Counted from the stretch's first letter, positions 17,299-26,146 are shown. The stretch is 64,000 nucleotides of DNA from Methylotenera_A sp040079935 (GCA_040079935.1 JBEBJI010000010.1:13383-77382); one strand, 5' to 3'. A program made the numbers and translations. The notes: generated by a model not told the origin, from the sequence alone.

Positions 17299-17337
17299 AT
17301 GCCCTGAAAGCGAATATCCATGCGGCTTACAGAGCAT
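17299..17337 (+). repeat. 39-nt palindromic element, copy B
   Basis: Begins 3 bases after the comM stop. Left arm ATGCCCTGAAAG, loop CGAATATCCATGCGG, right arm CTTACAGAGCAT. It is downstream of comM in the gene-sense orientation and could act as its 3' hairpin. Confidence 0.85.
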
Positions 17338-17395
17338 CAATATTTAATACTTTAAGCAAGAAATTTGAAATAAAAATAATTAAAAGGAGCGCGTA

Positions 17396-18022
17396 ATGGG
17401 TGGATTAGCAGTTTTAGCATTACTAGGGCTTTATTTATTTTTAGCAACTAAGCTATTTAAAGCGGCTAAAACAACTTCAACAAAAGCTATTGTGCTTTTA
17501 CTTGCATTGCTTATTCCCACGGCAGATGCGATTTACGGGCGCATCAAGTTACAGCAAATGTGCAAGGCCGAAGGCGGGCTTGAGGTATATCGGGTAGCGC
17601 ATGGGGTGGAGGGGTTTATGGATGAGAGTGCTGACGAAATTTGGATAAGACAATATGGGTACCAATTTTCTGAGGGCGATAGCTCACCCAAAATATACTA
17701 TCGAATTTCAAAGCAAAATGACCAATTTGTTAGAGAAGATAATGTAACACCTAAAAGTGAGTATCAAGTTCAATTAAAAAAAATTGGATCAACTAAAGAT
17801 ACCTACATGCGTAGACAGTACCTTATAAAAGAGATTGCTAAGGGCGAGATTTTAGCAACAAATACGCAGGTAGCCTTCAATGGAGGCTGGGCTGAGCAAT
17901 TAATAGCCTTATTTAGTGATGCTGGTGGTGGTGCGGTTGCTTGGTGCAGTAATGTAGAGCTAGATTCTTGGCAAAGAAAAATTAAAATAATTATAAATAC
18001 ACTTAAACATTCAGCCAGGTAG
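17396..18022 (+). CDS. Hypothetical membrane protein (208 aa)
   Basis: Not recognised. AAAAGGAG 9 bases before the ATG is a strong ribosome site. Two hydrophobic segments at about residues 3-18 and 28-45 are followed by a hydrophilic region ending in a basic tail. The stop codon TAG falls inside the two-hairpin repeat at 18019-18086, so the ancestral C terminus may have been different. It lies alone between comM and metH. Codon use looks slightly less regular than in the neighbours, so an accessory gene is possible. Confidence 0.7.
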   Translation: MGGLAVLALLGLYLFLATKLFKAAKTTSTKAIVLLLALLIPTADAIYGRIKLQQMCKAEGGLEVYRVAHGVEGFMDESADEIWIRQYGYQFSEGDSSPKIYYRISKQNDQFVREDNVTPKSEYQVQLKKIGSTKDTYMRRQYLIKEIAKGEILATNTQVAFNGGWAEQLIALFSDAGGGAVAWCSNVELDSWQRKIKIIINTLKHSAR

Positions 18023-18086
18023 GGTGGGCAACTCGTTGCCCACGCGGTAATAAATTATAAGGTGGGCAGAAATCTGCCCACCTTAC
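18019..18086. repeat. Two-hairpin (REPIN/MITE-like) element
   Basis: The ends GTAGGGTGGGCA and TGCCCACCTTAC are inverted repeats with one mismatch. Inside are two perfect hairpins: GTGGGCAAC/GTTGCCCAC (18024-18043) and AAGGTGGGCAGA/TCTGCCCACCTT (18059-18084), each with a 2-base loop. This is the architecture of paired REP sequences. Similar GTGGGCA...TGCCCAC repeats are scattered in other proteobacterial genomes (general knowledge). I found no other copy in this window. Confidence 0.8.
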
Positions 18087-18120
18087 AAGCTGCGCATTAA
18101 GAAAGTGGTAAAATGGCGCT

Positions 18121-21100
18121 ATGACAGCCCAAACTTCAGCTACCGAAACCCATCTCCGCGAATTGCTTGCCCAACGCATCCTTATTTTGGATGGTGCTAT
18201 GGGCACGATGATTCAGCGCTATAAGCTGACTGAGGCAGATTATCGTGGCGATAGATTTAAAGACTTCGCCGCGCCAGCAGGCCAGCGCGAGTTGTTTGTA
18301 AAAGGTAATAACGAGCTGTTAAGCCTGACGCAGCCGCAAATCATTCAAGAAATTCACGAGCAATATTTAGCTGCGGGCGCGGATATTATCGAGACCAACA
18401 CCTTCGGCGCGACTAGCGTGGCGCAAGATGATTACCACATGGCGCATTTGGTGCACGAGATGAACGTGCAATCCGCAAAACTTGCCAAAGCGGCTTGCCA
18501 AAAGTACAGCACGCCGGATAAACCGCGCTTTGTGGCGGGCGCGCTTGGGCCAACACCCAAAACCGCCAGCATTTCGCCCGATGTGAATAACCCCGCCGCA
18601 CGCAACGTGAATTTTGACCAGTTGGTGAGCGCTTACTTGGAGCAAACGCGGGCATTGGTTGAAGGCGGCGCGGATATTTTAATGGTGGAAACTATTTTCG
18701 ATACGCTTAATTGCAAAGCGGCTTTGTTCGCGATTGATACGTTTTTTGAAGAAGTTGGCTACAAATTGCCGATTATGATTTCCGGTACGGTCACCGATGC
18801 TTCTGGCCGCATATTATCTGGCCAAACAGTGACAGCATTTTGGAACTCGGTGCGCCACGCCAAACCGCTCACTATTGGCCTCAATTGTGCGCTGGGGGCA
18901 ACTTTGATGCGGCCGTATGCAGAAGAAATATCCAAAATTGCCGATACTTTTGTGTGCATTTACCCCAACGCGGGTTTGCCGAACCCGATGTCTGATACGG
19001 GTTTTGATGAAACACCTGAAATTACCTCAAACCTGGTGAAAGAGTTTGCCGAGAGCGGCTTTGTGAATATCGTTGGCGGTTGCTGCGGGACTACACCGCC
19101 ACATATTAACGCGATTTACGAACAAGTGAAAAATATCGCGCCAAGAAGAGTGCCCCAGCAGCCAATATCCATGCGCCTTGCAGGCCTAGAGCCTTTTATC
19201 GTTGATGAAAGTTCTTTATTCGTCAACGTCGGCGAGCGCACCAATGTTACGGGTAGTAAAGCTTTTGCGCGGCTGATTATTAATGAGCAATATGAAGAAG
19301 CATTAAGCGTGGCGCGTCAGCAGGTGGAAAACGGCGCGCAGGTCATCGACATTAACATGGACGAAGGCATGTTGGATGCCGTTAAAGCGATGACGCACTT
19401 TTTAAACTTAATTGCATCTGAACCTGATATTGCGCGTGTTCCAGTGATGATTGACTCATCTAAATGGAGCGTGATTGAGGCTGGGCTTAAGTGTGTGCAG
19501 GGCAAATCGATTGTGAACTCTATATCGATGAAAGAAGGCGAAGCAGAGTTTCTACGCCAAGCCAAGTTGTGTCGCCGTTATGGCGCGGCGGTGATTGTGA
19601 TGGCGTTTGATGAAAAAGGTCAAGCGGATACTTTTGCGCGCAAAACGGAGATTTGCAAACGCGCTTACGACTTGCTGGTGGCGCAAGGTTTTCCACCAGA
19701 AGATATTATTTTCGACCCCAACATTTTTGCCATCGCCACGGGTATTGAAGAACACAATAATTACGCGGTGGATTTTATTGAGGCGACGCGCTGGATTAAG
19801 CAAAATTTGCCGCACGCCAAAATTTCGGGCGGCGTTTCTAATGTGAGTTTTAGCTTTCGCGGCAACGACCCAGCGCGCGAGGCGATTCACACGGTGTTTC
19901 TCTACCATGCCATCAAAGCTGGCATGACCATGGGCATAGTCAACGCGGGCATGATGGGCATTTATGATGACTTGCCAGCTGAATTAAAAGAGCGCGTAGA
20001 AGATGTGGTGTTGAATCGTCGTCCGGATGCCACTGAGCGCATGATTGAAATCGCAGGCACATTAGTAGCTGGGGGCAAAAAAGAAGCTGCAACGCTGGAA
20101 TGGCGCGGCACGCCAGAAAACCCCGTAAGTGTGAATAAGCGGTTGGAACACGCCATGGTGCATGGAATAACGGATTACATTGTGGCAGACACTGAAGAAG
20201 CACGTGTGGCGGTGGAGGCTAGTGGCGGTCGTCCAATTCATGTCATAGAAGGCCCGCTCATGGATGGCATGAACGTGGTCGGCGATTTATTTGGCCAAGG
20301 CAAAATGTTTTTGCCGCAAGTGGTGAAATCTGCCCGCGTCATGAAAACCGCCGTGGCGCATTTAATCCCGTTTATTGAGGCCGAAAAAGCCGCCGAGCAA
20401 GCGCGCACGGGCGTTGTGGCTAAACCTAAAGGAAAAATCGTCATCGCCACCGTGAAGGGCGATGTGCATGATATTGGCAAAAATATTGTGAGCGTGGTGC
20501 TGCAATGCAATAATTTTGAAGTGGTGAATATGGGCGTAATGGTGCCAGCTGCTGAGATTTTGGCCATGGCCAAAGCCGAAAATGCCGATATTATTGGCTT
20601 GAGCGGCCTGATTACGCCAAGCTTAGAGGAAATGTCTTACATTGCAAAAGAAATGCAGCGCGACCCATTTTTCCAAAGCCAGCAAATGCCGCTATTAATC
20701 GGCGGTGCGACCACGTCGCGCGCGCATACGGCGGTGAAAATAGCGCCGCATTACGATGGTCCAATCGTCTATGTGCCAGATGCATCGCGCTCGGTTTCGG
20801 TGATGCAAAATCTGCTCACGCCAGAAACGCGCGGCGCGTATTTGGCCGAGATTCAGGCTGATTATCAAAAAGCGCGTACCCAGCATGCCAATAAAAAAGG
20901 CGTGCCAATGCTCAACATTGCGGATGCGCGTAAAAATAAAGCCAAACTTGATTTTACAGGTGAAAATACGCCTGTGAAGCCCAAGTTTATTGGTCGGCGC
21001 GTACTTAACAACATCGATTTAATTTCTATCGCCCAGTTTATCGATTGGGCGCCATTTTTCCAAACTTGGGATTTAGCAGGCGCTTACCCTGCCATTTTGA

Positions 21101-21888
21101 AGGACGCAGTAGTCGGCGAGGCAGCGACCAAGGTTTATAACGAAGCGCGTGCCATGTTGAAAAAAATCATCGATGGGCGCTGGTTTACCGCCAATGGTGT
21201 CGTCGCGCTTATGCCTGCCAATCGTGTGAATGACGACGACATTGAAATTTACACGGACGAAACGCGTAGCGAAATTGCATTCACTTATTATGGTTTGCGC
21301 CAGCAAAGTGAAAAACCAGTGATAGACGGCGTAGCGCGCCCTAATCAGTGCTTGGCGGATTTTATTGCGCCTAAAGGCACTGAGGATTACATCGGCCTGT
21401 TTGCGGTGACCGCTGGCATCAACATCGAAAAACATTTAGAAAAATTTGAAGCCGCGCACGACGATTACAGCAGCATTATGCTAAAAGCGTTGGCGGATAG
21501 ACTGGCGGAGGCATTTGCAGAATACCTGCATCACCGCGTGCGTATTGACTTCTGGGGCTATGCTAAAGATGAAGATTTAAACAGTGATGAGATGATTAAA
21601 GAGCATTATCGCGGCATCCGCCCTGCGCCTGGCTATCCCGCCTGCCCAGATCACACGGTAAAGGCTGATATGTTCAAATTGTTGCAGTGTGACGAAATTG
21701 GCATGACGCTAACAGAGAGCTTTGCCATGATGCCCGCAGCCTCGGTTTCAGGCTTTTATTTCGCGCACAAAGAGGCCAAATATTTTAGCGTGGATAAAAT
21801 CGGCAATGACCAGCTGGAAGATATGGCGAAACGTCGAAACTTGCCAAAAGACTATTTAGAGCGCTGGCTGGCGCCAAATTTAAGTTAA
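18121..21888 (+). CDS. metH: Cobalamin-dependent methionine synthase
   Basis: Transfers the methyl group of methyltetrahydrofolate to homocysteine through cobalamin. The 1255-aa protein has all modules in order: homocysteine domain (Zn ligands in LNCALGA and GGCCGTTP), folate domain from SLFVNVGERTNVTGS, B12 cap and Rossmann domain with DVHDIGKNIV (His as lower ligand), and the C-terminal reactivation domain with RPAPGYPACPDHT. The linker at about residues 344-356 matches the 39-nt palindromic element. No cobalamin riboswitch fits in the 34 bases between the upstream repeat and the ATG. mpl follows after 13 bases. Confidence 0.97.
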   Translation: MTAQTSATETHLRELLAQRILILDGAMGTMIQRYKLTEADYRGDRFKDFAAPAGQRELFVKGNNELLSLTQPQIIQEIHEQYLAAGADIIETNTFGATSVAQDDYHMAHLVHEMNVQSAKLAKAACQKYSTPDKPRFVAGALGPTPKTASISPDVNNPAARNVNFDQLVSAYLEQTRALVEGGADILMVETIFDTLNCKAALFAIDTFFEEVGYKLPIMISGTVTDASGRILSGQTVTAFWNSVRHAKPLTIGLNCALGATLMRPYAEEISKIADTFVCIYPNAGLPNPMSDTGFDETPEITSNLVKEFAESGFVNIVGGCCGTTPPHINAIYEQVKNIAPRRVPQQPISMRLAGLEPFIVDESSLFVNVGERTNVTGSKAFARLIINEQYEEALSVARQQVENGAQVIDINMDEGMLDAVKAMTHFLNLIASEPDIARVPVMIDSSKWSVIEAGLKCVQGKSIVNSISMKEGEAEFLRQAKLCRRYGAAVIVMAFDEKGQADTFARKTEICKRAYDLLVAQGFPPEDIIFDPNIFAIATGIEEHNNYAVDFIEATRWIKQNLPHAKISGGVSNVSFSFRGNDPAREAIHTVFLYHAIKAGMTMGIVNAGMMGIYDDLPAELKERVEDVVLNRRPDATERMIEIAGTLVAGGKKEAATLEWRGTPENPVSVNKRLEHAMVHGITDYIVADTEEARVAVEASGGRPIHVIEGPLMDGMNVVGDLFGQGKMFLPQVVKSARVMKTAVAHLIPFIEAEKAAEQARTGVVAKPKGKIVIATVKGDVHDIGKNIVSVVLQCNNFEVVNMGVMVPAAEILAMAKAENADIIGLSGLITPSLEEMSYIAKEMQRDPFFQSQQMPLLIGGATTSRAHTAVKIAPHYDGPIVYVPDASRSVSVMQNLLTPETRGAYLAEIQADYQKARTQHANKKGVPMLNIADARKNKAKLDFTGENTPVKPKFIGRRVLNNIDLISIAQFIDWAPFFQTWDLAGAYPAILKDAVVGEAATKVYNEARAMLKKIIDGRWFTANGVVALMPANRVNDDDIEIYTDETRSEIAFTYYGLRQQSEKPVIDGVARPNQCLADFIAPKGTEDYIGLFAVTAGINIEKHLEKFEAAHDDYSSIMLKALADRLAEAFAEYLHHRVRIDFWGYAKDEDLNSDEMIKEHYRGIRPAPGYPACPDHTVKADMFKLLQCDEIGMTLTESFAMMPAASVSGFYFAHKEAKYFSVDKIGNDQLEDMAKRRNLPKDYLERWLAPNLS
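19150..19188 (+). repeat. Probable copy H of the 39-nt element, inside metH
   Basis: Aligned without gaps over 39 bases, about 28 match the family. The loop CCAATATCCATGCGC has 14 of 15, followed by CTTGCAGG, and the left arm keeps TGCCC. It encodes the linker VPQQPISMRLAG between the homocysteine and folate domains. The following RLAGLEP is conserved in MetH proteins, so partial coincidence cannot be excluded. Confidence 0.5.
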
Positions 21889-21901
21889 GAAAATTAATAT
21901 T

Positions 21902-23290
21902 ATGCACATTCACATTTTAGGTATTTGCGGTACATTTATGGGCGGCATTGCGGTGCTTGCTAAGCAGGCAGGGCATCGTGTCACGGGCTGCGATGCGAAT
22001 GTGTATCCGCCAATGAGTATACAGCTTGAGGCGCAGGGCACTGAGCTGATTGAAGGTTTTTCGCCGGAGCAAACTCAACTTAAACCCGATATTTACGTGA
22101 TAGGGAATGTGGTTTCACGCGGCAATCCGTTGATGGAGGAAATACTCAATCAAGGTTTACCGTATATCTCTGGCCCGCAATGGTTGGCGGAGAATGTGTT
22201 ACAAGGTAAGTGGGTACTGGCGGTAGCAGGTACGCATGGCAAAACTACAACAGCTTCTATGTTGGCTTGGATTTTAGAATATGCAGGCTTGGCGCCAGGT
22301 TTTTTAATTGGCGGTGTGCCAGAGAATTTTGGCGTTTCTGCGCGCTTGCCGCAAACACCAAAACAAGACAGCAAAAGCACATCACCATTTTTTGTCATCG
22401 AAGCCGATGAATACGATACCGCCTTTTTTGATAAACGCTCCAAATTTGTACATTACCGTCCGCGTACAGCCATTTTGAATAACTTAGAGTTTGACCATGC
22501 TGATATTTTTGACGACTTAGCGGCCATTGAAAAGCAGTTTCATCATTTGGTTCGTACCGTTCCGCAGCAGGGTTTGGTGGTGAGCAACAAACAGGAAAGC
22601 TTGGAGCGCGTGATTGCCAAAGGTTGTTGGAGTAATTTGGAGTTTTTTGGAACGCCTGAAAGTTGGGAAGTGAAAAATGTGGATACACAAGGCCGCTTTG
22701 ATATATTTTTTAAGGGTGAGCGTCAAGGCAATTTAAGTTGGGATTTAATGGGCGAACATAACCGCATGAACGCGCTGGCTTGCATCGCGGCGGCGCGCCA
22801 CGTGGGCATCGCGCCATGCATCGCGATTGAAGCGTTAAGCGAATTTAAAAACGTAAAACGCCGCATGGAAACTAAGGGCGTGGTGAATAACATCACTGTT
22901 TACGATGATTTTGCGCATCATCCCACCGCTATCGAGACCACTTTAGCAGGCCTGCGAAGCAAGCTGGATGCGGCTTCCAGCCATGCCAGAATCATAGCGG
23001 TTTTAGAGCCGCGCAGTAATACCATGAAGCTCGGCGTGATGAAAGATGCGCTACCTGCGAGCTTAAAAAATGCGGATTTGGTGTTTTGCTACGGCGCAAA
23101 TTTAGGTTGGGACGCTGCCGAAGCGCTAAAACCTATTGCAAATAAATCCAAAACGTTTGATGATTTGACTATGCTAGTGAGCGAACTTTGCAAAGTTGCA
23201 CAATCGGGCGACCATATTCTGGTGATGAGTAATGGCGGCTTTGGTGGCGTGCACCAAAAAATCCTTGATGGACTATTAGGAAAAATATAA
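21902..23290 (+). CDS. mpl: UDP-MurNAc:L-Ala-gamma-D-Glu-meso-DAP ligase
   Basis: Recycles the murein tripeptide by ligating it to UDP-MurNAc with ATP in the cytoplasm. Mur-ligase features are the N-terminal nucleotide site HILGICGTFMGGIA, the P-loop GTHGKTTTASML, the central EADEYDTAFFDKRSKF and YDDFAHHPTAIETT. The 462-aa length and the DEYDTAFFDKRSKF block distinguish Mpl from MurC. It cooperates with MltA and AmpG, encoded elsewhere in the window. The gene sits 13 bases after metH and 2 bases before the TonB-like gene. Confidence 0.95.
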   Translation: MHIHILGICGTFMGGIAVLAKQAGHRVTGCDANVYPPMSIQLEAQGTELIEGFSPEQTQLKPDIYVIGNVVSRGNPLMEEILNQGLPYISGPQWLAENVLQGKWVLAVAGTHGKTTTASMLAWILEYAGLAPGFLIGGVPENFGVSARLPQTPKQDSKSTSPFFVIEADEYDTAFFDKRSKFVHYRPRTAILNNLEFDHADIFDDLAAIEKQFHHLVRTVPQQGLVVSNKQESLERVIAKGCWSNLEFFGTPESWEVKNVDTQGRFDIFFKGERQGNLSWDLMGEHNRMNALACIAAARHVGIAPCIAIEALSEFKNVKRRMETKGVVNNITVYDDFAHHPTAIETTLAGLRSKLDAASSHARIIAVLEPRSNTMKLGVMKDALPASLKNADLVFCYGANLGWDAAEALKPIANKSKTFDDLTMLVSELCKVAQSGDHILVMSNGGFGGVHQKILDGLLGKI

Positions 23291-23292
23291 GT

Positions 23293-24285
23293 TTGAGCGC
23301 AGCACTTAAACAGACTGAAATAGCAGCATTAGCCGCTTTAGTTAGTAAAGTAAAAACTATTAGCGCCATTGGTGTTGCGATTTGGGTATCGATATTCATC
23401 CATGCAGCAATTTTAAGCGTTAAATTCCAGCCCGAACTTAAAAAACTGGCCGATAAACTGCCCTCGTTGGACGTGGTTTTAGTCAATGCTAAAACCAAAA
23501 GCGCACCAGATAAAGCGGAGTTATTGGCGCAGGCCAATTTAGATCGAGGCGGCAATACCGAAGCAGATCGCAAATTAAAAACCGCGTTGCCTTCGCCCAA
23601 AGAGAAAGCCGCAGAAGTAAAATTAAAGCCAAATTCACAAGCACAAAGTGCAGCGAAATCTGCTAAATTAAAGGCACAAGAAGCGCGTGAACAAAAGCGC
23701 GTGGATGAGTTGGAAAAACAAGCGCAAGAGCTAATGACACAAGTTGATTCTGTAAAAAAAATAGCTTCTAGCCCGACGCAAAATGCCGCTTCTGCAGAAC
23801 CTGAGAAGGGTGAGCAGCAAACGAAGGTAAAATCTCAGCTTAATACGCAAGAGCTGATTACCGCAGCAAGGGAAATAGATAAGCTTGAGGCGCAAATCGC
23901 AAAACAACAGGACGAGTATCAAAAACGGCCTAAGCGCAAATTTATTGGCGCACGCACTAAGGAATATCGCTTTGCTTTATATGTGGAATCGTGGCGGCAA
24001 AAGGTCGAGCGCATCGGCAATATGAATTACCCAGAGGCAGCAAAAGCGCAAAAGTTATATGGTCAACTCCGCATGACGGTGTCAATTAATGCGGATGGCA
24101 GTTTAGAAAGTGTGATTATCGATCAGAAATCGAATTATCCCGTGTTGGATGAAGCCGCCAAGCGCATTGTGGAGTTAGCCGCGCCGTATGCGGTTTTTCC
24201 AGAAGATATTAAGCATGATACCGATATTTTGAGCATTACGCGCACTTGGACATTTACACAAGAAGATTCTCTACAAACCGAATGA
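23293..24285 (+). CDS. TonB-family energy transducer-like protein
   Basis: A 330-aa protein with one membrane helix near residues 25-45, a long Ala/Lys/Glu-rich, partly coiled-coil periplasmic stretch (about 60-225), and a C-terminal TonB-like domain (YPEAAKAQKLYGQLRMTVSI, then VLDEAAKRIVELAAPYAVFP). TonB proteins pass proton-motive energy to outer-membrane receptors. No exbB, exbD or receptor gene is nearby. The start is TTG, since no ATG occurs before the C-terminal domain, with AGGAAA about 9 bases ahead inside the end of mpl. It overlaps the next gene by 4 bases. Confidence 0.82.
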   Translation: MSAALKQTEIAALAALVSKVKTISAIGVAIWVSIFIHAAILSVKFQPELKKLADKLPSLDVVLVNAKTKSAPDKAELLAQANLDRGGNTEADRKLKTALPSPKEKAAEVKLKPNSQAQSAAKSAKLKAQEAREQKRVDELEKQAQELMTQVDSVKKIASSPTQNAASAEPEKGEQQTKVKSQLNTQELITAAREIDKLEAQIAKQQDEYQKRPKRKFIGARTKEYRFALYVESWRQKVERIGNMNYPEAAKAQKLYGQLRMTVSINADGSLESVIIDQKSNYPVLDEAAKRIVELAAPYAVFPEDIKHDTDILSITRTWTFTQEDSLQTE

Positions 24286-24593
24286 CAAACTTTTATCAAT
24301 ACCATGTATTTTTCTGCCTAAATCAACGCGAAAACGGCGAGGCTTGCTGTGCGGATAAGGGCACAGAGGCGGCTTTTGATCACATGAAAGCGCGTGTAAA
24401 AAAGCTGGGTTTGAGTGGCGAAAGCAAGGTGCGGATCAACCGTTCTGGTTGCTTGGATAGATGCGGCTTAGGGCCAATTTTGGTGATTTATCCACAAGCG
24501 ATTTGGTACACTTTTGTGGATGCTGATGATATAGATGAAATTATCGAAAGCCATTTAGTGAATGGAAAAGTGGTGGAGCGGCTGGTAGTTTAG
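24282..24593 (+). CDS. (2Fe-2S) thioredoxin-like ferredoxin
   Basis: A 103-aa protein. I use ATG 24282, which overlaps the TonB-like stop as ATGA, rather than the longer frame. It has the thioredoxin-like ferredoxin ligand pattern: FFCLNQRENGEACC at the N terminus and SGCLDRCGLGP later. The likely cluster ligands are the first Cys, one Cys of the CC pair and the two of CLDRC. Members of this family are soluble electron carriers, and the partner here is unknown. Its stop overlaps the stop of the convergent HIT gene by 4 bases. Confidence 0.88.
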   Translation: MTNFYQYHVFFCLNQRENGEACCADKGTEAAFDHMKARVKKLGLSGESKVRINRSGCLDRCGLGPILVIYPQAIWYTFVDADDIDEIIESHLVNGKVVERLVV

Positions 24594-25024
24594 TTAGCCA
24601 AAGCGCATTCAACATGCGCTTTTATTTTGTCTTTAAACGATAAAATAGATGCCCTGGAAGGTCCATGGATAATGGGCTGCAGGGCATCTTTTCTAGCTTC
24701 CCCCCAATGCGAATTAGGAAAATGTTTGTCATCTTTAAACCGAGGAATGATGTGCCAGTGTAAATGTGGTGTTTTGTTTCCCAAACTGGCTAAGTTGATT
24801 TTATCGGGTTGAATAATTTCGCGCATCGCGGTTTCTAACGCAAACACCACTTTCATCAAACGTGCGCGGTCAGACGGCGCTAAATCAGTCATTTCTTTGA
24901 CGTGTTCAACCAGTTCCACACGGCAATACGCGGGATAATCTTTGTCATCGAGTAGCACGACACGGCAAAAATCATCTTGCCACAAAATCTCATGTAGCGT
25001 TGGTTGGCATAAATCACAAGTCAT
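24590..25024 (-). CDS. HIT family nucleotide-binding hydrolase
   Basis: A 144-aa histidine-triad protein. Family members hydrolyse or transfer nucleotides bound to phosphate-linked groups. The triad is visible in HLHWHIIPRF, and ADPNs-like LASLGNKTPHLHWH precedes it. The gene follows nadA with a TAATG overlap, so the two are translationally coupled. Residues about 113-126 (DALQPIIHGPSRAS) are encoded by an inserted copy of the 39-nt palindrome, and the tail beyond it runs into a terminator stem. The C terminus is therefore likely a recent addition beyond the catalytic fold. Confidence 0.88.
   Translation of the reverse strand: MTCDLCQPTLHEILWQDDFCRVVLLDDKDYPAYCRVELVEHVKEMTDLAPSDRARLMKVVFALETAMREIIQPDKINLASLGNKTPHLHWHIIPRFKDDKHFPNSHWGEARKDALQPIIHGPSRASILSFKDKIKAHVECALAN
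24601..24621. terminator. Bidirectional terminator inside the HIT gene end
   Basis: AAGCGCAT and ATGCGCTT form a perfect 8-bp stem with a TCAAC loop, followed by TTATTTTG on the plus strand. It lies 8 bases after the ferredoxin stop. On the minus strand it is still within the last codons of the HIT gene, so it suits the plus-strand gene best. Confidence 0.75.
24649..24687 (-). repeat. 39-nt palindromic element, copy C, inside the HIT gene
   Basis: In gene sense: left arm ATGCCCTGCAGC, loop CCATTATCCATGGAC, right arm CTTCCAGGGCAT. It is read in frame as DALQPIIHGPSRAS near the C terminus. The outer arms still pair over 8 bp. Confidence 0.85.
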
Positions 25025-26136
25025 TAAGAAGCAGCAAGCATGCGGTCTAGTGTCAATTTTGCCAATTTCGCATCGTGCGCAGGCACTTTAATTTGGTTGA
25101 CTACATTGCCTTCGGCCAAGTTTTCTAGCGTCCAAGCCAAATGCTGCGGGTCAATCCTCGCCATGGTTGAGCATTCGCACACCACGTGGCTCATAAACTG
25201 GACATGTTTGCCTTGCGGTTTCATTTGTTCGGCTAGACGGGTTACCAAGTTCAACTCTGTACCGACCAGCCATTTGGTGTTGGGAGCGGCCTCAGTGACA
25301 GTTTTTAAAATGTATTCGGTCGAGCCGACAAAGTCAGAGTTCAAACACACTTCAAACGGCGCTTCTGGGTGCGAAATTACATGGCCGTCAGGATGTAATT
25401 TGCGGAAATGCTCAATATTTTGCAGACGGAACATTTGATGCACCGCGCAGTGACCTTTCCACAGCAAAATTTTTGCGTTTTTAATCTGTTCTTCTGTTAA
25501 ACCACCCATCGGTTGGTCGGGATCCCAAATCGGCATTTGCTCGAGCGGAATACCCATTTTATGACCACTCCAACGACCTAGATTTTGGTCAGGAAAAAAC
25601 AACACTTTTTCGCGTTGCTTAAAGCTCCAGTCTAAAATTTTAGGCGCGTTGGTGCTAGTGCACACAATGCCTCCATGCTCGCCGCAAAACGCTTTTAAAT
25701 CAGCGGCGGAGTTAATGTAAGTGACTGGCGTAATCGTTTCATCAAAATTCAGCACTTTGCTGAGTTCGCGATAGCTCCGCTCTACTTTGGCTAAATTCGC
25801 CATATCCGCCATGCTGCAGCCAGCAGCAAGGTCTGGTAGTACGACAATTTGCTCGGGTCGGCTTAAAATATCCGCCACTTCTGCCATAAAATGCACGCCT
25901 AAAAACACGATAAATTCGGCATCTAAATCTTCACAATATTTAGATAATTTAAGTGAATCGCCCGTAAAATCGGCATGGCGATATACACTTTCGTGTTGAT
26001 AGTGATGACCTAAAATCACCAAACGTTTGCCGAGTTTATTGCGCGCAGCAATAATGCTACGCTGACAGTTTGCGTCTTCTACTGTTTGGTATTTCTCAAA
26101 TTTTATTGGTATTGATTTAATGGCTTCGGGTTGCAT
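25024..26136 (-). CDS. nadA: Quinolinate synthase NadA
   Basis: Condenses iminoaspartate with dihydroxyacetone phosphate to quinolinate for NAD synthesis, using a [4Fe-4S] cluster. The 370-aa sequence has LGHHYQ, the cluster Cys in AAGCSMADMA, GGIVCTSTNAPK and CECSTMARI, and substrate motifs FPDQNLGR and WKGHCAVHQ. All three cluster cysteines are present. It lies 10 bases after nudB in a minus-strand run ispH-nudB-nadA-HIT. nadB and nadC are not in the window. Confidence 0.96.
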   Translation of the reverse strand: MQPEAIKSIPIKFEKYQTVEDANCQRSIIAARNKLGKRLVILGHHYQHESVYRHADFTGDSLKLSKYCEDLDAEFIVFLGVHFMAEVADILSRPEQIVVLPDLAAGCSMADMANLAKVERSYRELSKVLNFDETITPVTYINSAADLKAFCGEHGGIVCTSTNAPKILDWSFKQREKVLFFPDQNLGRWSGHKMGIPLEQMPIWDPDQPMGGLTEEQIKNAKILLWKGHCAVHQMFRLQNIEHFRKLHPDGHVISHPEAPFEVCLNSDFVGSTEYILKTVTEAAPNTKWLVGTELNLVTRLAEQMKPQGKHVQFMSHVVCECSTMARIDPQHLAWTLENLAEGNVVNQIKVPAHDAKLAKLTLDRMLAAS

Positions 26137-26146
26137 AGTCGTAATT

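Noticed and set aside
18087..18120. Cobalamin riboswitch before metH
   Set aside because: The gap between the repeat element and the ATG is 34 bases, too short for a B12 riboswitch, and no B12-box is visible.
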